Assembly: GCF_904846215.1 (NCBI RefSeq)
Contig: NZ_CAJGZK010000003.1
Span: 124,001-188,000, forward strand
Direction: 5' to 3'
Source: Psychrobacter glacincola
GTDB taxonomy: Bacteria; Pseudomonadota; Gammaproteobacteria; Pseudomonadales; Moraxellaceae
Length of the DNA: 64,000 nt
Shown: positions 1 through 8,343 of the stretch, piece by piece
Position numbering within the stretch: position 1 is the first letter of the stretch
How the letters are laid out: each line of letters starts with the position of its first letter
Made by a program: the position numbers and the translations under genes
Notes under the pieces: generated by a model
What the model was told of the DNA's origin: nothing
Seen by the model: the letters and a program-made list of their open reading frames with translations, nothing else
Database searches by the model: none

Positions 1-56
1 GCTGCGAATAATTAACCTCAGTAGTTCTGTACTCTTTTAAAAGTGGATCAACTATA
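1..56. repeat. right end of MITE-like repeat (subfamily 2), cut by window edge
   Basis: The segment matches the right-hand half of the complete element at 49458-49602: the core end (gctgcgaataattaacc), an inverted arm, then aaaagtggatcaactata as the terminal inverted repeat. The longest open frame of the following gene starts inside this repeat, which argues for the internal start at 112. Confidence 0.8.
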
Positions 57-111
57 TTTAGACCCCTATTTACCCTCATCGCCATTATGCTTGCATCAAG
101 GTATCGATTTT

Positions 112-765
112 ATGAAAAAGCTGATTGTTCTATTGATTGTCATTGCCGTTACTATCTATGCCGGCTCGCCTTATTACAGCGCCTATCAGCTTAAAAAGGC
201 TTATGATGCCAAAGATGGCGCAACGATCTCGGCTGCTATCGACTATGAGCAAGTACGCCCAAGTATACAAAACCAGCTCACTGAGCAATTTTCTGTGACC
301 ATGACAAAGTATCCATTGGTGGCTGAGCTTGGCGGTGAGCCGTTAAAAGAGGCCGCAAACAGCTTTATCATGCAAGCAGTCGCCGGTGCTATCACGCCAC
401 AAAATATTGAAAAAGTCATCAATACCCAAGGTCAAGCCAATACTGCCACCAAAGAGCTGGCAGCAGCGTGGGCAATCGCCAGCAATCAAGTAGATTTAAA
501 AAATCTCATCCAGAATCTCATTATTCATCGCGGTGATGTCAATGCCGTGGTCAAAAACCAAATGCAGCAAATCATGGAAAGGCAGGCCGACGAGCTAGAA
601 AAGCAAGCGGTGCAAGGGACAGATAGTGACAAGCCTAAATTAAGTTATTGCGGCATCAACTGCTTCACCATCAGTGGGCAAGTAAAAGGCTATCCTTTGA
701 CTATAGAGATGCAGCGCGAGGGTTTGATTAATTGGAAAATCGTCGATATTATTTTGCCACAATAG
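112..765 (+). CDS. DUF2939 family membrane-anchored protein
   Basis: A 217-residue protein with a single N-terminal hydrophobic segment (about residues 3-20, MKKLIVLLIVIAV) that is a signal anchor or signal peptide, followed by the SPYYSAYQLKKAYDAKDG stretch typical of DUF2939 proteins. It is probably an envelope-associated protein facing the periplasm; the molecular function of the family is unknown. I chose the ATG at 112, preceded by AAGG, because the upstream part of the open frame (from 43) lies in a dispersed repeat and the hydrophobic segment begins exactly at this Met. A rho-independent terminator follows, so the gene probably ends a transcript. Confidence 0.75.
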   Translation: MKKLIVLLIVIAVTIYAGSPYYSAYQLKKAYDAKDGATISAAIDYEQVRPSIQNQLTEQFSVTMTKYPLVAELGGEPLKEAANSFIMQAVAGAITPQNIEKVINTQGQANTATKELAAAWAIASNQVDLKNLIQNLIIHRGDVNAVVKNQMQQIMERQADELEKQAVQGTDSDKPKLSYCGINCFTISGQVKGYPLTIEMQREGLINWKIVDIILPQ

Positions 766-791
766 GCTTACCATCACCTATTAAACGCAGC

Positions 792-831
792 AAAAACCGC
801 CCTATGAATATCGCTCATAGGGCGGTTTTTT
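792..831 (+). terminator. rho-independent terminator after the DUF2939 gene
   Basis: A stem of about 12 bp (accgccctatga / tcatagggcggt) with a short loop is followed by a T run, 27 bases after the stop codon. The A-rich left side could let it act on the opposite strand too. Confidence 0.85.
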
Positions 832-875
832 AGTCATTGTTTATCATGATATCCATCATCATATAAATATCTTAT

Positions 876-1010
876 TATGTAAAATACTCTAAAAACGCTA
901 CGGTACTGCGGGTACAAATTTTTTAAGCCTCTGTCTGCATGGGCACAGCAAGCAAGAAAAATTGATACCAGCAGTACGTAATGTGTCGATATGACTCTTC
1001 ACTGACTATA
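876..1010. repeat. MITE-like repeat, subfamily 1
   Basis: It contains the conserved core (cctctgtctgcatgggcacagcaagcaag, read across 929-956) between inverted arms (gtactgcgggtacaaatttttt and aaaaattgataccagcagtac) and ends in gactata. It lies downstream of both the DUF2939 gene and the convergent DsbC-like gene, where the hairpin could also terminate transcripts. Confidence 0.8.
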
Positions 1011-1024
1011 AAGGTATCAACGAC

Positions 1025-2110
1025 CTACTTTACGCCCAAGAATTCTAAAAACTCAGGACTCTCAAAGCTTGCTTGAAACAGGACGCCATCTTCACGATAA
1101 ATAGCAGGAGTCGCCATAACGGCAAGCCCTGCCGCTTTTTCACGGTTGCCTACCACATCATCAGTTTTGCAACTTGCGGGCGCAGGTGTCATCTTGCCAT
1201 GTAACATCGCCTGATCAAGCGCTTTACGACGACTGTCCTCGTTACCTTGGCACCAGATACCGCGCATTTGCTCAGGCGATTCTTCATAAATCGGATAACC
1301 GATCGTTTTTATCGTCACGCCTTTGGCATTGAGCATCGGCATCTGTTTATGTAGCCTACGGCAATACGGGCAATTGACATCGGTTGCGACATAAATCACC
1401 GCTTTTTCAGCACTGGTTGCAGGATAGCTAATCAGCTGCTTGGTATCCAAGGTGGTCAGGACAGATTGGTTTTTAAGCTTTTCAAAGGCGCCATCAAGCC
1501 CAGTAAATTGACCATTTTCGATGACTGATATTTCACCATCAGTGATGTACTGTGCATCATCTGATAATAAGAACGGCACGCCTTCTAATGTCGCACCCCA
1601 AATCACGCCCGGTACAGCAGTATAAAAGAAAGGCGTTTTGACACTCATATTTTTAAGTGCGCCCATATTTGCCAATAGGTCAGATTTGATACTGGTACTG
1701 ACAGGCTCTCCTATTTGCGCACTGGTGCTACGCGCTGGCGTCTTGGTCACTACCCGCTTGATTGGATTCTTTTGCAGCTCACCTTGAATGACATATTTGC
1801 CATCTTTAGTGATATGTAATGGCAACTGCTCCGCCAAATTGACTTGATACATATTGGGTAATTTAGAGGGTACAATCGAGATTATCTGCGTTTTGATACC
1901 CGCTTGAGTCAGCAATTGGCGCAAACGGCTATCAACAGACTTACTGACTGTGCCAATAGCTTGAGTATTCTGGCTAGTTTGGACGCTTTGGTTAACCTTT
2001 TGGCTGACGGCTTTATTGGTCATGTCAGTAGTGCTCGGCTGCGCGCAAGCAGTGGTGGCTACCAACATAACACCAATCAAACTTACTGATTTTAATACAG
2101 GGAGTTTCAC
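1025..2110 (-). CDS. DsbC-like periplasmic thiol:disulfide isomerase with duplicated N-terminal module
   Basis: A 361-residue exported thioredoxin-fold protein. An N-terminal signal sequence (about residues 1-22, ending ATTACAQ, possibly a lipobox) precedes the C-terminal thioredoxin domain with the redox motif CPYC at residues 247-250, a second conserved Cys in the GIWCQGN segment, and a cis-Pro motif ATPAIY. It probably isomerises or reduces wrongly paired disulfides in the periplasm. Oddly, two successive segments (about 58-118 and 145-205) each resemble the DsbC N-terminal dimerisation domain, with a GKYVIQGEL-type and a AQYITDGEI-type strand; classical DsbC has one and is about 236 residues. 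The start is GTG, with AGGA about 10 bases upstream. The gene is monocistronic, with a 16-bp tandem repeat array upstream. Confidence 0.8.
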   Translation of the reverse strand: MKLPVLKSVSLIGVMLVATTACAQPSTTDMTNKAVSQKVNQSVQTSQNTQAIGTVSKSVDSRLRQLLTQAGIKTQIISIVPSKLPNMYQVNLAEQLPLHITKDGKYVIQGELQKNPIKRVVTKTPARSTSAQIGEPVSTSIKSDLLANMGALKNMSVKTPFFYTAVPGVIWGATLEGVPFLLSDDAQYITDGEISVIENGQFTGLDGAFEKLKNQSVLTTLDTKQLISYPATSAEKAVIYVATDVNCPYCRRLHKQMPMLNAKGVTIKTIGYPIYEESPEQMRGIWCQGNEDSRRKALDQAMLHGKMTPAPASCKTDDVVGNREKAAGLAVMATPAIYREDGVLFQASFESPEFLEFLGVK

Positions 2111-2162
2111 AGAGACCGTCCTATCTGGTTTTTAATAATGATCGTTATTCACTCATGCCTAT

Positions 2163-2242
2163 TTAATAAAAGAGCAGTTTAATAAAAGAGCAGTTTAATA
2201 AAAGAGCAGTTTAATAAAAGAGCAGTTTAATAAAAAAGCAGT
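2163..2242. repeat. five tandem copies of a 16-bp unit
   Basis: Unit TTAATAAAAGAGCAGT is repeated five times head to tail; the last copy differs by one base. It lies 53 bases upstream of the DsbC-like gene start, within its likely promoter region, where changes in copy number by slippage could alter promoter spacing. Confidence 0.9.
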
Positions 2243-2494
2243 AAATAACATTATGTAAAAATATAGATTAAAAAAGAGAGGCTGACTGTAGCACAAGGAT
2301 ATTTTTTTCAAAGTCTTAAAGACTTAATTTTGCAAAACTGCTACTGAGCTTTAAGAGATAGGCAACACAGGCAGCCGCTAATGATAACTGACAGAAATAG
2401 CAGACCTTAAAAAGCAGCACACTGTTAAGCGTACTGCTGATGTTAGAGTCTGATATTTCTAAAGAATTATTTTAGAATTAAATAGGCTATAAAC
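2243..2494. other. intergenic stretch without a gene
   Basis: No open frame of note. A weak AT-rich hairpin (ttctaaa/ttttagaa, about 2456-2477) could terminate rsuA, which is read on the - strand into this region. No other feature is visible. Confidence 0.4.
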
Positions 2495-3199
2495 CTAGAA
2501 TTTTGCTACTTCTTCAGGCGTTAAGAAGCGACTGTCGCCTTTTTCTAACCCGTCTAAAGTAATATGTCCAATACTGGCGCGATGTAGCTCAACCACTCTA
2601 TTACCGAAATAGCCCATCATACGCTTTACTTGATGATATTTACCTTGCTCCAATGTCAAGCGCGCATGGGTGTCATCGATGAACTCAAGGGTTGCAGGCT
2701 TGGTTTCTTCATGTTCACCTTCTAACAAAATCCCTTCAGCGACTTCTTTGATAGCATTGGCTTGAGCGTCACTACCCATAGCATCCGCTAGCGTCAGCTC
2801 ATAGACTTTGGCGTGCTCGTGCTTCGGGCTAGTCACGCGATGTAGCCAGCCACCATCATCACTGATGAGCAATGCGCCAGTCGTATCGACATCAAGACGT
2901 CCAGCAATACGTAAACTGCCAAGCTCTGGCACCGCAATAAGATCAGTGACGATTGGGTATTCTTTGGCCTTTAGGGTACATTCAAAGCCTTCAGGTTTAT
3001 GAAGCAAGATATAACGATTGCCAGTCGCGACCGACAATGGCTCACCTGCCCACTGTACATCGTCATTGACGATATCGACATGTACACCAGGATCTTTGAT
3101 AACCTGCTCGTTTACAGTGACTTCACCAGCGTGCAGAATTCTTTTGGATTCTTTACGTGATAGTTCAGTGGCTTTACTTAGAAATTTATCTAGACGCAT
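2495..3199 (-). CDS. rsuA: 16S rRNA pseudouridine(516) synthase RsuA
   Basis: A 234-residue protein with an N-terminal S4 RNA-binding domain (RLDKFLSKATELSRKESKRI, residues 2-21) and an RsuA/RluB/E/F-type pseudouridine synthase domain containing the catalytic-Asp motif GRLDVDTTGALLI. The following DDGGWLHRVTSPKHEHAKVYE stretch resembles RsuA more than RluE/F, so U516 of 16S rRNA is the likely target. The length fits RsuA (about 231). The frame stays open 19 codons upstream, but MRLDKFLS is the family N-terminus, so the ATG at 3199 is preferred. It is divergent from yigZ, with the shared promoter region between them. Confidence 0.87.
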   Translation of the reverse strand: MRLDKFLSKATELSRKESKRILHAGEVTVNEQVIKDPGVHVDIVNDDVQWAGEPLSVATGNRYILLHKPEGFECTLKAKEYPIVTDLIAVPELGSLRIAGRLDVDTTGALLISDDGGWLHRVTSPKHEHAKVYELTLADAMGSDAQANAIKEVAEGILLEGEHEETKPATLEFIDDTHARLTLEQGKYHQVKRMMGYFGNRVVELHRASIGHITLDGLEKGDSRFLTPEEVAKF

Positions 3200-3395
3200 A
3201 TATTGCCTACCATTCGTTTTGGGATACTCACTCTCAATCAAAGACCAACGACGCATGCACGTGCACGTTTGTTGTTGGCTATCTTCAATGGGTAGAAGTG
3301 GTACTATAATAAAAAATGAAATTTACACTGCGCCAAATACGGACAACAGTGAAAGTGAGACAAGTTTACCATATCCAACCTAGACCTGATGAAAT

Positions 3396-3992
3396 ATGAG
3401 CTATCAAACACTAAAACGTGCCGTCACTGCGCGCTTAGAAATTAAAAAATCTGAGTTTATAGCTTACGCTTATCCAGTCAACTCACGTGAAGAAGCGATG
3501 TTTCACGTGGAACAGCTACGTGAGCAGTATGCCGATGCACGCCATCACTGTTGGGCTTATATTATTGGCGACCCCGATAATACTACCAGTGCAGGCTTTG
3601 ACGATGATGGCGAGCCAAAGGGTACCGCAGGACGACCAATATTGAATGTACTGCAACATAAAGCTATTGGCAATGTCATTATTATAGTCGTCCGTTATTT
3701 TGGTGGTATCAAACTCGGTGCTGGCGGTCTAACCCGTGCTTATGCAGGCTCAGCACAAGCGGCAGTTGACCAGATGATATTGAGCCCTTATGTAGCGATG
3801 GCGCAAGTAAAGATATTGGCAGAGTTTGCGACCGAAGCACAGTGCCGTTATGTGGTCGATAGCTTAAACGGCAGTATTGATAATGTCGCCTATAGTAAAC
3901 AGGTGCTATTAACTGTAACGCTCGCCGAGGCAGATATCAACAATCTAAAAGAAAGCCTTGCGGTGGCCGGGCGCGTATTAGAGTCGCCGTGA
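3396..3992 (+). CDS. yigZ: YigZ/IMPACT family protein
   Basis: A 198-residue protein of the UPF0029/IMPACT family. The signature region reads DARHHCWAYIIGD, then DDDGEPKGTAGRPILNVL and VVRYFGGIKLGAGGLTRAYA, which together make the family hallmark. The C-terminal part corresponds to the second ferredoxin-like domain of YigZ. The eukaryotic homologue IMPACT affects Gcn2 signalling, but the bacterial role is not settled. A parS-like palindrome (3499-3514) lies inside the coding sequence. It is probably transcribed with yheT downstream. Confidence 0.85.
   Translation: MSYQTLKRAVTARLEIKKSEFIAYAYPVNSREEAMFHVEQLREQYADARHHCWAYIIGDPDNTTSAGFDDDGEPKGTAGRPILNVLQHKAIGNVIIIVVRYFGGIKLGAGGLTRAYAGSAQAAVDQMILSPYVAMAQVKILAEFATEAQCRYVVDSLNGSIDNVAYSKQVLLTVTLAEADINNLKESLAVAGRVLESP
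3499..3514. promoter_or_regulatory. parS-like ParB-binding site
   Basis: TGTTTCACGTGGAACA matches the bacterial parS consensus TGTTNCACGTGNAACA at every position. It is inside yigZ, as intragenic parS sites often are, and about 38 kb from the origin. Confidence 0.75.
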
Positions 3993-4126
3993 CTCATGAA
4001 TATTTTGAGTAACCATTCGTTCACTGAGCGTTCACTGAAAGTTATTGGTTTTGATAACCACCATCGGTATGATAAAGCACTGATTATTATCAACGATTTT
4101 CAACTGCCATTAAATAAGACACCTTT

Positions 4127-5191
4127 ATGTCAACTTCAAAGCCGACCAAACCATTCTCACCAGCGCCTTTTAAACCACCGTTTTGGCTGACCAATCCGCA
4201 CTTGCAAAGTATTTTGCCGAAGTTTTTTGCGCCAAAAACGCCAAATTATCGACGCGTGATTAAACAAGATTCACTTGGTGAAACAGATATCGCTTATGAT
4301 TTTTATGATGCCTATCCTGTATCACATACAGAAAATAATGAGCTTGAACAAATACCGTTAATTGTGCTGTTTCATGGGATGGAAGGCAGCAGCGACAGTC
4401 ATTATGCGCGTGCGTTAGCGTATCAAATGCATGCGCAAGGCTGGCATTTTGTCGTCGCTCACTTTCGCAGTTGCGGTGGTATTCCCGCGAATGGCAAAGT
4501 GTTTTATAACGCTGGTGACACGGGCGAGGTGCATCATATGTTAGAGAACTTGCATGAGAATTACGCACATATTTATGGGGTTGGCGTGTCGCTTGGCGGC
4601 AATGCACTTGCAAAATATATGGGTGAGTATGGTAATGAGGCGCTGTGCGACGGCGCAGCGGTGATATCTGCGCCAGTTGATATGTCATCGGCTGCTATTA
4701 CCATGCATAGCTTTTTGAGTCATCGTATCTATACGCCGTATTTGCTAAATCCTATTATTAAAAAGGCATTGGCCAATGATCTGAGCCAAGATGAGATTAA
4801 TTCTATCAAAGCTGCCAATCGTATCAGTGATTTTGATGATATCTTTACCGCACCGCGTCATGGTTATCGCTCCAAAAACGATTATTATCATTCATCTTCT
4901 GCCTTGCCATATTTAAGGAACGTCACACGCCCGCTATTGCTCATTAGCGCCAAAGACGATCCCTTTATTGGCTTTACTGCCACGCCCAATGACGTCTCAG
5001 ACAGTGTCACTATTTTAGATACAGCACACGGTGGTCATATCGGCTATTTGCGCTATCGCTCAGACAAGGGTAGTGCCACACCTTCAGATAAAAAATCAAA
5101 ATTCGATATCAACTGGATACCCGAAACCGTCAGCGCCTATTTTAACCATATTGGCGTGCCGTCTAATAAACCATCATATCGAAGTAAGTAA
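4127..5191 (+). CDS. yheT: YheT family alpha/beta hydrolase
   Basis: A 354-residue alpha/beta hydrolase of the COG0429/YheT type. The N-terminal FKPPFWLTNPHLQSILPKFF stretch is diagnostic of the family. The oxyanion region LFHGMEGSSDSHYA and nucleophile elbow GVGVSLGGNALAKY (Ser in VSLGG) follow, with AKDDPFIG (Asp) and AHGGHIGYL (His) completing the triad. The natural substrate is unknown; some relatives are esterases. No strong ribosome-binding site precedes the ATG. It lies between yigZ and a thioesterase gene in the same direction. Confidence 0.85.
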   Translation: MSTSKPTKPFSPAPFKPPFWLTNPHLQSILPKFFAPKTPNYRRVIKQDSLGETDIAYDFYDAYPVSHTENNELEQIPLIVLFHGMEGSSDSHYARALAYQMHAQGWHFVVAHFRSCGGIPANGKVFYNAGDTGEVHHMLENLHENYAHIYGVGVSLGGNALAKYMGEYGNEALCDGAAVISAPVDMSSAAITMHSFLSHRIYTPYLLNPIIKKALANDLSQDEINSIKAANRISDFDDIFTAPRHGYRSKNDYYHSSSALPYLRNVTRPLLLISAKDDPFIGFTATPNDVSDSVTILDTAHGGHIGYLRYRSDKGSATPSDKKSKFDINWIPETVSAYFNHIGVPSNKPSYRSK

Positions 5192-5239
5192 TACTTAAGT
5201 AAATCATAGCCCTATTTTTTGAACCTTTGAGATTACTCT

Positions 5240-5791
5240 ATGTATCCATATTTACGCTATACCAGATCTATTGTTCATGCTGTTATCGCTAATAAAAAAG
5301 GTCAATCTTTAGATCTTGTACAGACCAGTGAGGTGATAGTTCGTTGTAGCCTAACAGATCTTGACCCGATGTTAGAGATGAATAATGGTCGCGTATTGAC
5401 CGTATATGATATAGGACGTACTGATTTTATTATTCGTACAGGGCTTGGGCGTTTGTTACTCAAAAAACGGTGGGGTATGGTAGTTGCTGGTAGCACTATT
5501 CAATACCGTAGGCGTATTCGCTTTTTGGACAAAGTCACGATTAAGACGCATATCGTCGGTATAGATAAGCGCTGGATATATCTTGAGCATTCTATGTGGG
5601 TTAAGGGCCAGCCGTGCTCATCTATGCTATTACGAACAGGCGTCACGGAAGGCGGTAAAGTGATAGATACGACGCGTGTGCTAAAAAGCTTAGGCAAAGA
5701 AGACTGGGAGTTACCACCGACTGGCTATGTGGCAGAATGGATTGCCAGTGATGCCGATCGTCCATGGCCACCGGTTGGGTTGAGGGTTTAG
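5240..5791 (+). CDS. acyl-CoA thioesterase-like hotdog protein
   Basis: A 183-residue protein resembling the 4HBT_2/THEM6-type thioesterases: SLTDLDPMLEMNNGRVLTVYDIGRTDF is the hotdog helix region with the (D/N)xNGR motif, followed by strand-rich sequence (GSTIQYRRRIRFLDKVTIKT) and a conserved basic patch. It probably hydrolyses an acyl-thioester; the substrate is not predictable. It ends the yigZ-yheT-thioesterase run and is followed by a bidirectional terminator shared with the convergent lipase gene. Confidence 0.72.
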   Translation: MYPYLRYTRSIVHAVIANKKGQSLDLVQTSEVIVRCSLTDLDPMLEMNNGRVLTVYDIGRTDFIIRTGLGRLLLKKRWGMVVAGSTIQYRRRIRFLDKVTIKTHIVGIDKRWIYLEHSMWVKGQPCSSMLLRTGVTEGGKVIDTTRVLKSLGKEDWELPPTGYVAEWIASDADRPWPPVGLRV

Positions 5792-5801
5792 AGCTGCTTA
5801 A

Positions 5802-5840
5802 TAAAAAAGAAACACCAGATAGCCTGATGTTTCTTTTTTT
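5802..5840. terminator. bidirectional rho-independent terminator
   Basis: A stem agaaacaccag / ctgatgtttct with one mismatch, A run on the left and T run on the right, lies between the convergent thioesterase and lipase genes. Confidence 0.8.
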
Positions 5841-5913
5841 AGCATTTAATATTCTGATAGCACAGGTTTTGAGAGTCGCTATTTTACGAGCTAACATTTT
5901 CGAATAACAAAAA

Positions 5914-6861
5914 CTACTTTGCCTTCAACCCAGCACGGAAGGCTTTATAGTCATCTGCCGATTCTTTTACCGCTTCTACCATCGGTACATGACCGACTTC
6001 CGACATCATAATGACTTGTGCTTGCGGCATCAACTTACTCATCACTTTGGCAGTCTCAGGTTTTATGATCTTGTCCTCTTCTCCCCAAACGATCAGCGTC
6101 GGAATATTATATTTGGCAACGACTTTGGCGCGCGTCTCTACATTATCTGCGACGATCTGTTTGAGTATCTTAGTATTCAAAGCGCGATTGGCGATACTTT
6201 GCTGTGCAAAGACCGCTTGCACGGTTTTGGGGACATAAGGCGGCTTGTACATGACCGTTTTATACATCGCAAAATACTCTTCAGTGCTATCAATCAACAG
6301 CGGACTATTATCAAGGTCCGACGCTTTAAACTCTCGTTGCATGTCCGCTGGCCAGAATCCCCCACTGTCCAATAGCCATAAGCTTTTGACACTGTTAGGA
6401 TACATCGCTGCATAGGCGACACTGATAGCACCGCCCATCGAATTGCCCCCAACATGAATGGCTGATGCCATACCTTTGGCTTGTAGTAATTCATGCAAGC
6501 GCTTTGCTTGTGCATCTGCGCGGTAGTCTGCCTCTGATGGTTTGCTAGAGTTACCAAAACCTAGTAAATCTGGGATAATCAGATGATAGTCTTCTAACTT
6601 ATCCGCGATACGGGTAAAGTTGTCTTTATTACCGCCAAAACCGTGGATTAATAATAAAGGCTCGCCAGCTAAGTTGCCGCCTTCTAAGTAAGTCATCTGC
6701 TCACCGGACGCCAGCGTAAATGCTTTGGTCTCAAGGTCTGATTTATTCCGTTCATACTGTACGAGCTTTTGGGTCGTGGCAACTGTAAAGGCATTGGGCG
6801 TCGTACATCCAACGACAGAAAGAGTCCATAGAGCAGCTAAACTTATGCGCAGTAATGTCAT
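5914..6861 (-). CDS. lipoprotein lipase/esterase, Lip1 paralogue
   Basis: A 315-residue secreted alpha/beta hydrolase. A lipoprotein signal peptide (lipobox VVGC, Cys at about residue 19) suggests an outer-membrane-anchored enzyme. The oxyanion motif LLIHGFGGNKDNF, nucleophile elbow GGNSMGGAI, acid in VWGEEDKII and His in EVGHVPM make the catalytic set. It is closely similar along its whole length to the protein at 8344-9294, so the pair arose by duplication. It probably hydrolyses acylglycerols or short-chain esters at the cell surface. Confidence 0.83.
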   Translation of the reverse strand: MTLLRISLAALWTLSVVGCTTPNAFTVATTQKLVQYERNKSDLETKAFTLASGEQMTYLEGGNLAGEPLLLIHGFGGNKDNFTRIADKLEDYHLIIPDLLGFGNSSKPSEADYRADAQAKRLHELLQAKGMASAIHVGGNSMGGAISVAYAAMYPNSVKSLWLLDSGGFWPADMQREFKASDLDNSPLLIDSTEEYFAMYKTVMYKPPYVPKTVQAVFAQQSIANRALNTKILKQIVADNVETRAKVVAKYNIPTLIVWGEEDKIIKPETAKVMSKLMPQAQVIMMSEVGHVPMVEAVKESADDYKAFRAGLKAK

Positions 6862-7059
6862 TAAAATATCCCTATTAATAACTAGAAAAAGTAGGCTAAA
6901 AGCAATCTTAGCACAGACCAGTTTATTAAAAAACGATTTACCATAGCCGTACTTTGTACTCGTCAGGCTTAATTATGACGTCTCCTGCCAAGTATTCCTG
7001 TATAAGTCACTATTTCGTATCAAGACCACTAGGGTATGCGCTGATTTGTGAGATTAAGC

Positions 7060-7198
7060 TATAGTCAGTGAAAAGTAATATCCATACATTGTGTACTGCT
7101 GGTATCAATTTTTCTTGCTTGCTGTGCTCATACAGACAGAGGCTACAAAAAATTTGCCCCAGCAGTACCGTAGCGTTTTTAGAGTATTTTGACTATAT
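7060..7198. repeat. MITE-like repeat, subfamily 1, inverted orientation
   Basis: It starts TATAGTCAGTGAAAAGTAAT and ends GACTATA, with the core in the opposite orientation (cttgcttgctgtgctc ... agacagaggct) between partly complementary arms. It lies in the divergent promoter region between the lipase paralogue and the nitronate monooxygenase gene. Confidence 0.85.
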
Positions 7199-7277
7199 AA
7201 TAGCGATTGCCCAACTTTGCAAGCGCTGCTACAGTAAATTATGGAAAACCAAACATAGAAAATAGGAAGTAAAAACC

Positions 7278-8321
7278 ATGACGTTATTAGATAAACTTGG
7301 CATAACCCATCCTATCGTTCAAGCACCGATGGCAGGAGCGACCACACCTGAGCTGGCAGCGGCTGTCAGTAATTTTGGCGGACTGGGTTCATTGGGGGCT
7401 GGCATGACGGCGCCAGACGTTTTAAGTAGTGAAATTAATACCATTAAATCGCTCACCGATCAGCCTTTTATGATCAACCTGATGGTGTTATCAGAGCATG
7501 AGTCTACTACCCTTGATACCGCGATGCCGACTTGGCTAAGCCATTATTACCAAGAAAAAAGCATCGAAGTTGCTCTACCTAAATGTCCCGCGCTAAGCTT
7601 TGCAGAGCAGCTACAAGTGCTCTATGACAATCCGGTGCCTGTCGCCAGTTTCACTTTTGGTATTATCAGCGCCGAGCAAGTGCAACGTTTACAGAGTCTA
7701 GGCACACGGGTCATCGGTACTGCAAACCATCCGTTGGAAGCGAAAGCATGGGCGGATATTGGCGCTAATGCGGTGTGCGTACAAGGGGTTGAAGCTGGCG
7801 GACATCGTGGTGGTTGGCTGCCTCAAAGCGCAAACGATCCATTGGGATTATTGACACTGATAAGTCAAACGCGCGCTTGCACCGATATTCCGTTAATCGC
7901 AGCGGGTGGCATTATGAATGGGCAAGCCATCAGGGCGATTCAAACAGCCGGTGCCGAGCTTGCGCAAATAGGGACGGCATTTTTGACCACCGATAAGTGC
8001 GCTATCAATGATATCTATAAACAAGCACTACTCGATGCTGGTGAAAATAAACGCAGTTCTGAGACGCGCTTAACCAGATTATTCTCAGGGAAACAGGCTC
8101 GCGCTTTATTAAATGATTATCTGCGTGACTTTGCAAAATTTGAGAGCGCTCATGAGCTACCGCCCTACCCACAATTAAATGCCATGACCAAATTTATGCG
8201 TGTCCATGCGACCAAAAATTCTGATGCAGAACATCAGTCTTTATGGGTAGGACAAGGGGTAGCTTTGGTCAGACAAGAACGCACCATTGAATTATTAGAG
8301 CGCTTGGTCAAAGAGCGGTAG
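7278..8321 (+). CDS. nitronate monooxygenase-like FMN enzyme
   Basis: A 347-residue TIM-barrel flavoenzyme of the NMO/2-nitropropane dioxygenase family. The N-terminal HPIVQAPMAGATTPELAAAVS, the FMN/His motif GVEAGGHRGG, the phosphate-binding PLIAAGGIMNGQAI and the GTAFLTTDK segment are all present and in the normal order. It probably oxidises alkyl nitronates, which detoxifies propionate-3-nitronate-like compounds. The ATG follows AGGAAG at good spacing. It sits alone between the two lipase paralogues and is transcribed against them, with only 22 bases to the convergent lipase stop. Confidence 0.85.
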   Translation: MTLLDKLGITHPIVQAPMAGATTPELAAAVSNFGGLGSLGAGMTAPDVLSSEINTIKSLTDQPFMINLMVLSEHESTTLDTAMPTWLSHYYQEKSIEVALPKCPALSFAEQLQVLYDNPVPVASFTFGIISAEQVQRLQSLGTRVIGTANHPLEAKAWADIGANAVCVQGVEAGGHRGGWLPQSANDPLGLLTLISQTRACTDIPLIAAGGIMNGQAIRAIQTAGAELAQIGTAFLTTDKCAINDIYKQALLDAGENKRSSETRLTRLFSGKQARALLNDYLRDFAKFESAHELPPYPQLNAMTKFMRVHATKNSDAEHQSLWVGQGVALVRQERTIELLERLVKER

Positions 8322-8343
8322 TTGTAAACGCTATCATTTTCTC

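Noticed and set aside
2163-2242. Possible CRISPR array
   Set aside because: Units of 16 bp follow each other without spacers, so this is a simple tandem repeat.
3257-3266. TGCACGTGCA palindrome as a parS site
   Set aside because: It shares only the CACGTG centre; the outer arms do not fit TGTTNC/GNAACA.
4260-4688. 142-residue - strand reading frame inside yheT
   Set aside because: It is fully antisense to a well-supported gene, His/Arg-rich and without family resemblance, so it is a shadow frame.
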